A stretch of 64,000 nucleotides of DNA, from contig NC_009441.1 of assembly GCF_000016645.1 (NCBI RefSeq), positions 4,030,001 to 4,094,000 of the forward strand, written 5' to 3'. The stretch's first letter is position 1; every line of letters begins with the position of its first letter. The notes below the pieces were generated by a model. It saw nothing but the letters and a program-made list of their open reading frames with translations. It ran no database searches and was not told the origin of the DNA. Made by a program: the position numbers and the translations under genes. This document shows, in pieces, positions 30,382 to 38,929 of the stretch. This DNA is from Flavobacterium johnsoniae UW101 (lineage in GTDB: Bacteria; Bacteroidota; Bacteroidia; Flavobacteriales; Flavobacteriaceae).

Positions 30382-31329
30382 TTATAAAACGAAATAAGCG
30401 TCTTTTTCGACTTTCTTAGGTTCGTCGTTTAGATCAAATTCTTTCAGGATATCAAATTCACTTTGATATTCATTCAGCATTTGCTTGATATTTTTTTCAA
30501 TTGTATTGGCAATTGCCGTTACAGGCGTATCTGTTGGTCTGTTCTCGAACGGATCCTGTAAATGAATTGCCATTCTTTCGATCAAAAAGAAAGCCGCACC
30601 AATTGCTGTAATTAACGGAATTGCAAACCAGCTTAATACACTAGTCAGTCCAAACGGCAGTAATAAAATAAACAAACACAAGGTCAGCCTAATGTACATG
30701 CTGTATGTGGTTGGAAAAATGGTGTTTTTAATTCTCTCGCATTTTCCCATTTCGTCACATAATCTCGATAGCGTATTATCAATTTCAACCTGCTGGTACA
30801 TATTGATTTTCTTCTCGATTTTAGCATTTCTAAGATCGCGCGCATGAAGCATTAAAATAGCATTTGGAACGTTTTGATGGTTCTTGATGTATTTTATTTC
30901 TTCATCGCTCATTAAACCTTTTAACGGTTTTATAGCGTCTCGGTTTCGAAGCGATTCTCCTAAACTATAACACCAGGCGATTTGTCTTTTAGCAAAGTTT
31001 TCTTTGAATTCGCTTGCTTCAACAGAAAAATCAGGGTCTTTATAAAACGTCAGCACCTGACGGATTAAGGTTCTCGAATCGTTTACAACGGCTCCCCACA
31101 CAATTCGGGCTTCCCACCAGCGGTCATACGCCTGATTGGATTTAAAAGCTAATAATAGAGATATAATGGTTCCAATCATGGTTGGAATCGCAATTGGAAT
31201 ATCTACGGGAAGTGTAACAAAATAATGGTGAAATATTTCAAATAGTACGGTATAAGCCAGTACCAGAGCAATTTCTACTTTAATTTTCCCGAGAACGTAC
31301 TTCATTGGTATTCTTTTTCTTAATAACAT
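30382..31329 (-). CDS. Bestrophin family (UPF0187) membrane protein
   Basis: A 315-residue membrane protein starting MLLRKRIPMKYVLGKIKVEI, with helices near 15-35, 45-60, 215-235 and 238-255 and the family motifs SLLLAFKSNQAYDRWWEARIVWG and IGAAFFLIERMAIHLQDPFENRPTDTPV. Bacterial bestrophins form pentameric ion channels. It is followed on the same strand by a universal stress protein and a two-component system further upstream. The ion and trigger are unknown. Confidence 0.9.
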   Translation of the reverse strand: MLLRKRIPMKYVLGKIKVEIALVLAYTVLFEIFHHYFVTLPVDIPIAIPTMIGTIISLLLAFKSNQAYDRWWEARIVWGAVVNDSRTLIRQVLTFYKDPDFSVEASEFKENFAKRQIAWCYSLGESLRNRDAIKPLKGLMSDEEIKYIKNHQNVPNAILMLHARDLRNAKIEKKINMYQQVEIDNTLSRLCDEMGKCERIKNTIFPTTYSMYIRLTLCLFILLLPFGLTSVLSWFAIPLITAIGAAFFLIERMAIHLQDPFENRPTDTPVTAIANTIEKNIKQMLNEYQSEFDILKEFDLNDEPKKVEKDAYFVL

Positions 31330-31368
31330 ATTTTCGGTTTTAAATTAAATTAATATTACGGTTTGCAT

Positions 31369-31525
31369 GTGCCGTTAGGCACATAACGTTGGTAGACAAT
31401 AAATGAGTTCAAATTTCATTGGCGTGCCGTAGGTACGCTATGTTATTATTTCCTGCGTACCTACGGCACGTTTTGAATTTATTATCAATTATTTTTCTAC
31501 CAATATTGGGGTGCCTAGCGGCACG
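31369..31525. repeat. Nested inverted repeat with GTGCCGTTAGGCAC motifs
   Basis: Two small hairpins, GTGCCGTTAGGCAC (31370-31383) and GTGCCTAGCGGCAC (31511-31524), form the outer ends. Each is itself a palindrome, and the adjoining sequence (GTTGGTAGA on one side, TCTACCAAT on the other) also pairs. An inner pair GCGTGCCGTAGGTACGC (31422-31438) and GCGTACCTACGGCACG (31455-31470) is perfect. The 240-base gap before the bestrophin start holds no ORF. Such compound elements resemble REP/BIME-type repeats; no REP-associated transposase gene is in the window. Confidence 0.8.
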
Positions 31526-31565
31526 TTAGATTTATATTAATACAATTAAATGATTATGAAAAAAA

Positions 31566-32288
31566 CTAAGCCAGCTCCTCATATAATGAAAGCACGGGAA
31601 GTCCCAGTTTTTCATTAATGTCGTGTTTTTTTACTTTTTTAAATTTGATTTTTTCTCCTTTACGGGTTTCTACCAGTAAATCTATTTCGTATTTCGAAAT
31701 GGCTTCAGTTAAATAAGGCGCAACTTCTTCGTAATTATCATCGATTTTGGAAGTCTGGCTTACAATTTCATACGAGAAATTTTGATTTAAATACTGCTGA
31801 ACATCTTTTACATGAATATTAGCACTGCTGTTTTCGATATAAAGTGCTTTTGTGAAGTCTTGTTTGAACTGTTCGTTTCCTAAATGCAGAATCGGGCATT
31901 TTTGATTTGCGGCTAATTGCACTAAATATTGGTGAATGCGCTTTGTTTCCTGTTTATAAGAATGGGTCAGAATAACCAATTTTACAGCAAAATGCTCGAT
32001 GATTCCTCTAAAAATGGGAGACGAAAGTCCGTATTGATTATGGATTTTTATTTTGCAGTTTTTAGTATGATCAATCATATATCTGCAGGTTTCCAGAACT
32101 TCTTCCTGACTTTTGGTAAGTCCGGTTCTCATTTCTCTTAAAAAATTAGATGATGAAAAGGCATCCGGAGTTTCAGAAACCATCATTAGAACAATTTCAC
32201 AGCCTGATTCTTTTGCCTGACTAATTGCTGATTTTACAGCAGAAATTGTATCATCTTTTAAAGTAGTAGGTATTAGGAAATTTTTCAT
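31566..32288 (-). CDS. Universal stress protein-like
   Basis: A 240-residue cytoplasmic protein with one clear UspA fold at the N-terminus (about 1-140, start KNFLIPTTLKDDTISAVKSAISQAKESGCEIVLMMV) and a weaker second half (about 145-240) that could be a degenerate second Usp domain. The ATP-binding GXXG-type loop of active Usps is not obvious. It lies between bestrophin and the sensor kinase on the same strand. A stress-responsive role is assumed from the family only. Confidence 0.75.
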   Translation of the reverse strand: MKNFLIPTTLKDDTISAVKSAISQAKESGCEIVLMMVSETPDAFSSSNFLREMRTGLTKSQEEVLETCRYMIDHTKNCKIKIHNQYGLSSPIFRGIIEHFAVKLVILTHSYKQETKRIHQYLVQLAANQKCPILHLGNEQFKQDFTKALYIENSSANIHVKDVQQYLNQNFSYEIVSQTSKIDDNYEEVAPYLTEAISKYEIDLLVETRKGEKIKFKKVKKHDINEKLGLPVLSLYEELA

Positions 32289-32365
32289 ATGTATAATCTT
32301 TTAGTTTATACATACAAAATAACTGCCTGAAAATTAGAAGGGTCTTAATCTTAAATTAGATTTTT

Positions 32366-33769
32366 CTAAGATTCAACATTAGAATTTTTAATGTTGTTCT
32401 TTTTCGGATTTGTTTTTTTAAAGATGATGGTTACAATCGTACCTTTATTTTGTTCTGATTGTACTTGTATTTCTCCGTCGTGCATGCGAATGATTTTTGA
32501 AGCCAATGGAAGACCTAAACCATAACCTATATATTTTGCCGCAATTTTCCCTCTAAAGAAAGGTTCATACAAATGCGGAATATCTTCTGGCGGAATTCCG
32601 ATCCCGATATCATTAATCGAAATTTTAATCGCATCCAGGTTTGCCGAAAGCGTTACAAATACTTCATTATTGTCTGAATATTTAACGCCGTTGGTTATAA
32701 TATTATTAATCGCCAGTTCTAAAAGCGGTTTATTGCAGGGAATTAAAAGTAAATTAGAATCTTTTGGTGCAAAATTCATTTTAATACTCACACGGTTATC
32801 CGGGAAAATTTTATCTAAATCAGATTTTACATCCAATAGTAATTCATCGATTCTGGCAATGTCCAAAACCTGTTTATTTCCATCGTACCCCGTTTGAGTC
32901 AATTTTAATAAACTTTCAGTGAGGTTTCCTAATCTTGAAGCCTGTCCGTATATGTTTTGTAATGATTCTATATATTCTGCTACTTCACGTTCTTTTAGAA
33001 GCATAATTTCTGCCTCGGCAATAATCGTAGTAATTGGCGTTTTTAATTCGTGTGAAGCATTATTGATAAAATTGGCCTGAATTTCAAATGATGTTTCAAG
33101 CCTGTCAAGCATATCGTTGAAGGTTTCTGTTAAATCTGAAATTTCATCAGAGTTTTTAACGGCCGGCAATCGGTTATGAAGATTTGAAGCACTGATTCTG
33201 TTTACTTCTTTTGTTATTCTAGCTACAGGATTTATAACCCTTTTAGCCAGAAAACGACCTAAAAAGAAAGCCAGAAGTATAAAACCAATACCGCCAAAAA
33301 GCAATATTTTGACAATATAAACGGTTGTAGTTTTTCCTCTGCGGTCGCGCGCGCCAACAATTACAATATATTTTTGGTCTCTTTCTGTAAAAACCTGTCC
33401 AAGATAATATTTGCTGTTGACTTCAAAATAATCTTCTCCGGTTGCAAGGATATTAGAATAAAACTTATTTGGAAGATTTAGTTTAGTATTATAATCGAAA
33501 CTATTGGCACTGTTTATTTTAAGAACATATTCTTCTTCTTCAATAAGTTCCTCAAGCCCGTTTTTCTTTAAGTTGCTGTAATATTTGATTTTTTCGGGAT
33601 CATGCTGAAAATGGATAGAAGCCACAATTTTTGCGCGGTCTTCCAGTCTTTTCAAGAAATGATAACGGTTATTTTCTCTAAATAAAACGAATACTATAAT
33701 ACTCAATAGCAAGGTACTAAAGGTAGAAAGTGCTACATAAGTAAAAGTAATTTTTTTTCTAATATCCAT
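32366..33769 (-). CDS. Sensor histidine kinase, two-component system
   Basis: A 467-residue membrane kinase. TM1 (about 8-30), a periplasmic loop (31-150) without a recognised domain, TM2 (about 151-171), HAMP (about 172-225), dimerisation/phosphoacceptor domain with His240 in NNASHELKTPITTI, and an ATPase domain with N box NNIITNGVKYSDN, G1 box DIGIGIPPED and F/G2 features GYGLGLPLASKI. The start follows the partner response regulator gene by one base, so they are one operon. The signal is unknown; bestrophin and Usp neighbours hint at ion or stress sensing. Confidence 0.92.
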   Translation of the reverse strand: MDIRKKITFTYVALSTFSTLLLSIIVFVLFRENNRYHFLKRLEDRAKIVASIHFQHDPEKIKYYSNLKKNGLEELIEEEEYVLKINSANSFDYNTKLNLPNKFYSNILATGEDYFEVNSKYYLGQVFTERDQKYIVIVGARDRRGKTTTVYIVKILLFGGIGFILLAFFLGRFLAKRVINPVARITKEVNRISASNLHNRLPAVKNSDEISDLTETFNDMLDRLETSFEIQANFINNASHELKTPITTIIAEAEIMLLKEREVAEYIESLQNIYGQASRLGNLTESLLKLTQTGYDGNKQVLDIARIDELLLDVKSDLDKIFPDNRVSIKMNFAPKDSNLLLIPCNKPLLELAINNIITNGVKYSDNNEVFVTLSANLDAIKISINDIGIGIPPEDIPHLYEPFFRGKIAAKYIGYGLGLPLASKIIRMHDGEIQVQSEQNKGTIVTIIFKKTNPKKNNIKNSNVES

Positions 33770-33770
33770 T

Positions 33771-34445
33771 TTATGGCTTTATAACGTAACCTAAACCTTT
33801 CATGGTATGAATTAGTTTAGTTTTAAAAGGCTTGTCTACTTTTTTTCTTAAATAGGTAATATAAACATCAACAACATTGGTATTCATGTCAAAATTAATG
33901 TCCCAGACATTATCTAAAATCTGATCGCGAGAAACAATTCTTCCGGCATTTTTACCTAAATAATACAGGAGTTTAAACTCTTTTGCTGTTAAAATAATAG
34001 ATTCTCCATCTCTTTTAACGGTTTTAGCACGTCCGTTTATTTCTAAATCGCCAATAGTAATCACGTCAATTTTATCGGTTTCCTGATGTGCTCTTCTGTG
34101 CAGGGCGTTTACGCGGGCATCAAGTTCTCCAAATTTAAAAGGCTTTACCAAATAATCATCGGCACCGGAATTAAGTCCTGTTACAATATTTTCTGAAGTT
34201 CCTAAAGCCGTTAAAAGTAAAATAGGCACAAAGTTTTTACTGGCGCGAAGTCTTCTGCAAATCTCTATTCCGTTAATATCCGGCAGCATAACATCTAAAA
34301 CGACAACATCAAAGTTATAATTGTCAATCATCTCAAGGGCAGTTTTACCATCAAGAGCCACACTTACTTCGTTGTTATTTTCGGCAAAACCTTTACGTAA
34401 AATCGATAAAAGATTTGGTTCGTCTTCGACTATTAGTAACTTCAT
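33771..34445 (-). CDS. OmpR/PhoB-family response regulator
   Basis: A 224-residue regulator. The frame reaches a TTG at 34466, but the ATG at 34445 opens with the receiver domain (MKLLIVEDEPNLLSILRKG). Phosphoacceptor Asp51 lies in VVVLDVMLPDING, with Thr-Ala and Lys in LLTALG and VKPFKFGEL. The C-terminal OmpR winged helix follows (about 128-222, LTAKEFKLLYYLGKNAGRIVSRDQIL). The kinase gene is one base downstream. A -7 element TATTTTTG (34464-34471) precedes the ATG. Confidence 0.93.
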   Translation of the reverse strand: MKLLIVEDEPNLLSILRKGFAENNNEVSVALDGKTALEMIDNYNFDVVVLDVMLPDINGIEICRRLRASKNFVPILLLTALGTSENIVTGLNSGADDYLVKPFKFGELDARVNALHRRAHQETDKIDVITIGDLEINGRAKTVKRDGESIILTAKEFKLLYYLGKNAGRIVSRDQILDNVWDINFDMNTNVVDVYITYLRKKVDKPFKTKLIHTMKGLGYVIKP

Positions 34446-34463
34446 ATTAACTTGTATATACAA

Positions 34464-34471
34464 CAAAAATA
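34464..34471 (-). promoter_or_regulatory. -7 promoter element TATTTTTG of the two-component operon
   Basis: Exact TAnnTTTG on the - strand, 18 bases upstream of the response-regulator ATG. Confidence 0.5.
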
Positions 34472-34547
34472 AGGATTGAGTTCAAAAATATTATTCATAA
34501 TAGTTATAAATTATGATTTAATTATGAACAATGACTTTTACAAGCAT

Positions 34548-34582
34548 AAAAAAAGCACTCACTTTTGATGAATGCTTTTTTA
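34548..34582 (-). terminator. Intrinsic terminator of the 206-residue outer-membrane gene
   Basis: AAAAAGCATTCA pairs with TGAGTGCTTTTT, with further T on the - strand. It lies about 30 bases beyond the stop at 34614. Confidence 0.8.
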
Positions 34583-34613
34583 TATTTTGAAAAAGAAATT
34601 TTTAAAATTTGAG

Positions 34614-35234
34614 TTAATTTTTAAAATTAAAACTCACAACGGCACCTAATCCAAACTGAAAAGTCGAAATATAATCATCGACCGCGACTGGTCCATACCA
34701 ATAGGTCCAATAATAGCTTTCTCCAACCGCTGCCGACATAGATTGTAAGTAGGCATTAAGATTTACAGAAACTGATGAAGCTGTTTTTATTTTTACTCCG
34801 CCCTTTACATCCCAGGCAAAATAAGTACCGCTTCCGCCCTGAGGTGTTTCAACAATACCTACACCGGCACCAGCACCCAGATAAGGCAGCAAATTTGATC
34901 CTGTATCAAAATAATGGGTAAAATCTGCTAAAATAAAATTGAAGGCACCTTTATCGTTTCCTGCATTAATCTGATTTCCTGCCGGACCATAAAAAGGTAT
35001 TTTCACATCTGACCTTAAATACTTTAACTCAACTGAATTGTTTGTTGTAAAGAAATACTCAAATCCCGCTCCATACTGAAAACCGTCTTCAATTGTTGCT
35101 GAGTAACCGTCATAATCCAACTTATCTGAAAAGTTATAACCACCATACAAATTAAGAGAAAATGACCTTGCATCCTGAGCCTGCATTCCTATCGCCGATA
35201 GAAACACAGCTAATAATAAACTGTACTTTTTCAT
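34614..35234 (-). CDS. Outer-membrane beta-barrel (porin-like) protein
   Basis: A 206-residue exported protein: signal peptide (1-19, cleavage near MQAQDA) and a mature part of alternating amphipathic strands with Gly/aromatic turns (LNLYGGYNFSD, GAGFEYFFTTN, LPYLGAGAGVGIVE) ending in FQFGLGAVVSFNFKN with terminal aromatic residues. It resembles 8-stranded OprF-N or porin-family barrels. A -7 element TAAATTTG lies at 35265-35272. It stands alone; its function is unknown. Confidence 0.82.
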   Translation of the reverse strand: MKKYSLLLAVFLSAIGMQAQDARSFSLNLYGGYNFSDKLDYDGYSATIEDGFQYGAGFEYFFTTNNSVELKYLRSDVKIPFYGPAGNQINAGNDKGAFNFILADFTHYFDTGSNLLPYLGAGAGVGIVETPQGGSGTYFAWDVKGGVKIKTASSVSVNLNAYLQSMSAAVGESYYWTYWYGPVAVDDYISTFQFGLGAVVSFNFKN

Positions 35235-35264
35235 AAATTTTGTGTTTGAAAGTTAAATGGTTAT

Positions 35265-35272
35265 CAAATTTA
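35265..35272 (-). promoter_or_regulatory. -7 promoter element TAAATTTG
   Basis: Exact TAnnTTTG on the - strand, 30 bases before the outer-membrane protein ATG. Confidence 0.45.
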
Positions 35273-35346
35273 AGGTTTTTCTTCTAAATTTTTAACATTT
35301 TACAATCATAATTTTCACAAAATCAAATAGTTAACAAACAAAACAA

Positions 35347-36621
35347 TTAAAAAACTTCTCCTGCATTGAGATAAAATCCTTTAGAATTATTTCCCCAGGC
35401 GTAATCAGCTACAAGATTTGTTCGTGTTTTTTTATCTATTAACAACCTCAGTCCAACACCTGCTGCGGGCTGAATAGAATGAAAAAGTCCGATATTATTA
35501 TCTGCATTGCTGGCTGTTACAAAATTGGTAAAAACTGTACCGCTCAGCATTTGATTGCATATAAGAGGAAATCTAAATTCTGTTGAAAGATAAACGAGAC
35601 CGTTTCCTCTAAATAATCCCTGCGTGTAACCTTCACCGCTCCTGCTCCGCTGATCCCAGCCAATGGCAGGCAAATTTAAATACGGAACTTCACCTCTGGT
35701 TACAAACTGGCCATAAGCCCAAATACCGAGAATATATCGATCGTTTTTTGGCGAAACCGGAATAAAATTTCGATATTCTGCATATAAAATATTGCTGTAT
35801 TTTTGATTATCGAACAATACAGGATTAAATCTATAATTAATATTGGCAAACCAGCCTCGTGAAGAATTTACCTGATTGTCCCTAGAATCGTAAACGAGAT
35901 TAAAACTTACACCTGTTAGAAAATATTCTAAATTATCAAAACCGTGTTTTTGGCTGTAATTGTAATGATAGGTTAAATTTCCGTTTTCAATATCTAATTC
36001 TTTATCTTTTATATCTGTATACCAATCGATATTGATACCGCCGCCAACATAAAAATTCTTCCTAACTTCAAAAGAAACGGTTTGGTGAAACTTGAAATAA
36101 TTATAATCCATTGCCTGAGCCAGAGAATCAATACTAAAACCTGGATCACGATCCCGACGAGGCGGAATTATATCGGTTCCTAAACCATAATTGGGTTGTG
36201 AAAAAATATAAAGTCTATAATCTCCGCTTAAAAATATTCGGTTGTTTTTAAGCAGGATATTATTTTTTACATTAATCATCCACTGCTTTTTTAAGGTATA
36301 AATAATTCCAAGATTAGCTACAGAATATTTATCTGATTCTTGTTTTCCTTTAAATGTATATTGTGCTACGGCACCAAAAAAGAATCCGGTTGCGGGCTGT
36401 GATCCTATTGCAGGAATTACGAGAAAAAAGTTGTTTTTTGCTGGTTTGATTTCTAAAACTGAATCTTTCTTTTTAAAGACTTCAAAGATCGTTTTGGGCG
36501 GACATATTTCTCTTTCTTCCGGGTTTGTTTTAATTTGTGCAGTTAAAAATAAAGGTGTAATCGATAGCAGAACTGCTGTTTTAAATTTATGCTGAAAATT
36601 TATATTCTTTAAGAATTTCAT
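35347..36621 (-). CDS. BamA/TamA-type surface antigen (D15) domain outer-membrane protein
   Basis: A 424-residue protein; the frame begins at a TTG (36699) but the ATG at 36621 opens just before a signal peptide (ending near LFLTAQ). The mature part is a beta-barrel of the bacterial surface antigen (D15) type without POTRA repeats: VIPAIGSQPATGFFFGAVAQYTF at the start, SRDNQVNSSRGWFANINYRF in the middle and a terminal Asn-Ala-Gly-Glu-Val-Phe. Many Bacteroidota carry such POTRA-less barrels near phosphatase-like genes; a transport role is assumed from the family. It is a single gene. Confidence 0.83.
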   Translation of the reverse strand: MKFLKNINFQHKFKTAVLLSITPLFLTAQIKTNPEEREICPPKTIFEVFKKKDSVLEIKPAKNNFFLVIPAIGSQPATGFFFGAVAQYTFKGKQESDKYSVANLGIIYTLKKQWMINVKNNILLKNNRIFLSGDYRLYIFSQPNYGLGTDIIPPRRDRDPGFSIDSLAQAMDYNYFKFHQTVSFEVRKNFYVGGGINIDWYTDIKDKELDIENGNLTYHYNYSQKHGFDNLEYFLTGVSFNLVYDSRDNQVNSSRGWFANINYRFNPVLFDNQKYSNILYAEYRNFIPVSPKNDRYILGIWAYGQFVTRGEVPYLNLPAIGWDQRSRSGEGYTQGLFRGNGLVYLSTEFRFPLICNQMLSGTVFTNFVTASNADNNIGLFHSIQPAAGVGLRLLIDKKTRTNLVADYAWGNNSKGFYLNAGEVF

Positions 36622-36718
36622 TCTCCAAAAAATTTTAATTTTTATTAAGACAAATTCAAACCTCTTGTTAATATAATTCATTTTCAAGACTTTACACAAT
36701 AACTTTTACCTATAAAAC

Positions 36719-36748
36719 AAAAAAAGCCGTCGATTTACCGACGGCTTG
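36719..36748 (-). terminator. Intrinsic terminator of the aspartase gene
   Basis: AAGCCGTCG pairs with CGACGGCTT around GTAAAT, with seven T on the - strand. It lies about 24 bases after the aspA stop. Confidence 0.88.
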
Positions 36749-36771
36749 TTATTATATTTTTTATAACAATA

Positions 36772-38181
36772 TTATTTTGTTATAAATTTTGGATGAATTA
36801 AATTTTCTAAAGAATAAATTTCATCCCATTTTTCCTGTGTAATAAGTTTTCTTTCTACAACAGCTATTTGATGAACACTTTTGTTTGTTTTTAAAGCTTC
36901 ACCTGCGATACTGGCGCTTTCTTCATAACCAATAATTGGGTTTAACTGTGTTACAATTCCAATACTGTTCATAACCATATTGTAGCAGTGATCTACATTT
37001 GCGGTGATTCCGTTAATACATTTATCGATTAAAGTCTGAATAGCATTTGAAAGATAATCCAGCGAAGTAAACATTGCAAAAGCAATTACAGGTTCCATTA
37101 CATTCAATTGCAATTGTCCTGCTTCTGCTGCCATTGTAACTGTTAAATCCTGACCTATTACATAAAAACAAGTCTGGTTTACTACTTCTGGAATTACCGG
37201 ATTTACTTTTCCAGGCATAATAGACGATCCCGGCTGGCGTGCCGGAAGATTGATTTCATTAAAACCTGTTCTTGGGCCTGAACTTAGTAATCGTAAATCG
37301 TTGCAGATTTTAGATATTTTAACCGCAGAACGTTTTAAAGTTCCCATAATCTGCACATAAGCGCCTGTATCAACTGTTGCTTCAATTAAATCTGGTGATA
37401 GTGTTAACGGAATTCCAACTTCTTTGGCTAAATAAGAAACACAAATTTCCGGATAACCTTCCGGAGCATTTACTTTTGTTCCAATGGCTGTTGCTCCCAT
37501 ATTGATTTCCAACAATAATTCCTGAGCATTTTTTAAACGCTGAATATCTTCGCCAATTGTTGTCGCATAGGCTTTAAATTCTTGCCCTAAAGTCATTGGC
37601 ACCGCGTCCTGAAGCTGCGTTCTTCCCATTTTCAGGACTTCTTTAAACTCCTCTCCTTTTTTAGCGAAAGCAACTTCTAAACCAGCTAAAGTTTTAATGA
37701 AGCTTTCCATTTTAAGATATAAAGCAATTCTAAATGCCGATGGATAAGCATCATTTGTAGACTGCGAACAGTTTACATGATTATTGGGATGCAGAAAATT
37801 ATATTCGCCTTTTTTATGACCTAAATATTCCAGTCCGATATTGGCAATTACTTCATTAGCATTCATGTTTACAGAAGTTCCTGCTCCGCCCTGAATTAAA
37901 TCACTGACAAATTCCTTATCAAATTTACCCGAAATTACCTGGTCGCTTCCATAACAAATGGCTTCTGCAAGTTTCGAATCGATTGCGCCGCAGTCTTTAT
38001 TTGCTAAAGCTGCCGCTTTTTTTACATATCCTAAAGCTTTGATAAATAAAGGCTCTTTTGAAATAGGAATTCCTGTAATATTAAAATTTTCTACCGCTCT
38101 AAAAGTTTGGATTCCGTAGTATAAATGATTTGGAATTTCTAATTCTCCTAAAAAATCATGTTCCTTTCTTGTTGGTTCCAT
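36772..38181 (-). CDS. aspA: Aspartate ammonia-lyase
   Basis: A 469-residue class II fumarase/aspartase superfamily enzyme: aspartate to fumarate plus ammonia. The start HDFLGELEIPNHLYYGIQTFRAVENF and the signature GSSIMPGKVNPVIPE (about 316-330) are typical, with TSTNDAYPS-like SQSTNDAYPSAFR near residue 138 and TQLQDAVPMTLGQEF. Length fits bacterial aspartases. Fumarase is the alternative, but the aspartase-specific context of the motifs favours AspA. It stands as a single gene with its own terminator. Cytoplasmic. Confidence 0.92.
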   Translation of the reverse strand: MEPTRKEHDFLGELEIPNHLYYGIQTFRAVENFNITGIPISKEPLFIKALGYVKKAAALANKDCGAIDSKLAEAICYGSDQVISGKFDKEFVSDLIQGGAGTSVNMNANEVIANIGLEYLGHKKGEYNFLHPNNHVNCSQSTNDAYPSAFRIALYLKMESFIKTLAGLEVAFAKKGEEFKEVLKMGRTQLQDAVPMTLGQEFKAYATTIGEDIQRLKNAQELLLEINMGATAIGTKVNAPEGYPEICVSYLAKEVGIPLTLSPDLIEATVDTGAYVQIMGTLKRSAVKISKICNDLRLLSSGPRTGFNEINLPARQPGSSIMPGKVNPVIPEVVNQTCFYVIGQDLTVTMAAEAGQLQLNVMEPVIAFAMFTSLDYLSNAIQTLIDKCINGITANVDHCYNMVMNSIGIVTQLNPIIGYEESASIAGEALKTNKSVHQIAVVERKLITQEKWDEIYSLENLIHPKFITK

Positions 38182-38338
38182 ATAATAAAATTGATCTGTT
38201 TTAACTTAAAAAATAAGTGTAAAGCTACAGCATTTTGTGGATTAAAAATGTGAATGAAATGAAAATGATTTGCATTTTAAGAAGAATATTTTGTGGTAAA
38301 TTATTACCTTTTCACCTTCAAATAATTATCGAAAAGAG

Positions 38339-38917
38339 TTGAAAAAAGAAAGCGAATATTTTATTGATAAAGAATACACTACGATTATTTACGACAAAGA
38401 TGATCTTAATTTTAAAGATTTTGAATGCTGTGTTTTTAATAATTGTAATTTTTCTGCCTGCACTTTTTTAGCCGTTACTTTTATCGATTGTGTTTTTAAT
38501 GACTGTATTTTTAATGAAGCAAAAATTAATTATACAGCTTTTAGGACTGCGAGATTTAACCGATGTGAAATTAAAGAAGTGAATTTTGCAATGTGCGACA
38601 AATTGATATTTGAAATTGAATTTAATGACTGTATTTTAGACTTTTCGAAGTTTTATACTTTAAAATTAAAAGGAACTTGTTTTACGAACTGCAGTTTGAT
38701 TGCCGTTGATTTTATGGCGGCAGATCTTACGAATGCCGTTTTCTATAATTGTGATTTATACCGATCAGAATTTGATAAAGCCATCGCCAACAAAGCCGAT
38801 TTTAAAACGAGTTATAATTATACTATTGATCCTTCTAAAACGAAATTAAAAAAGGCTGTTTTTTCTTTGAATGAGGTTAAAGGACTGCTATTTAAACACG
38901 ATGTAATCGTCAGTTAA
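38339..38917 (+). CDS. Pentapeptide-repeat protein
   Basis: A 192-residue protein made mainly of pentapeptide repeats (A/C-D/N-L/F-x-x): e.g. FNNCNFSACTF, FIDCVFNDCIF, NCSLIAVDFMAADLTNAVFYNCDL. It has many Cys in the i-2 positions. This forms a right-handed quadrilateral beta-helix. Relatives include Qnr and MfpA, which mimic DNA and protect gyrase, but pentapeptide proteins have varied roles and no Qnr-specific feature is proven. The start codon is TTG at 38339, since no in-frame ATG exists before residue 84. It is convergent with an MFS exporter 12 bases away. Confidence 0.82.
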   Translation: MKKESEYFIDKEYTTIIYDKDDLNFKDFECCVFNNCNFSACTFLAVTFIDCVFNDCIFNEAKINYTAFRTARFNRCEIKEVNFAMCDKLIFEIEFNDCILDFSKFYTLKLKGTCFTNCSLIAVDFMAADLTNAVFYNCDLYRSEFDKAIANKADFKTSYNYTIDPSKTKLKKAVFSLNEVKGLLFKHDVIVS

Positions 38918-38929
38918 TCATTACCGTAA

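Noticed and set aside
36622..36699. Longer start of the D15-type protein
   Set aside because: The opening codon is TTG and the added residues precede the signal peptide; the ATG at 36621 is the better start.
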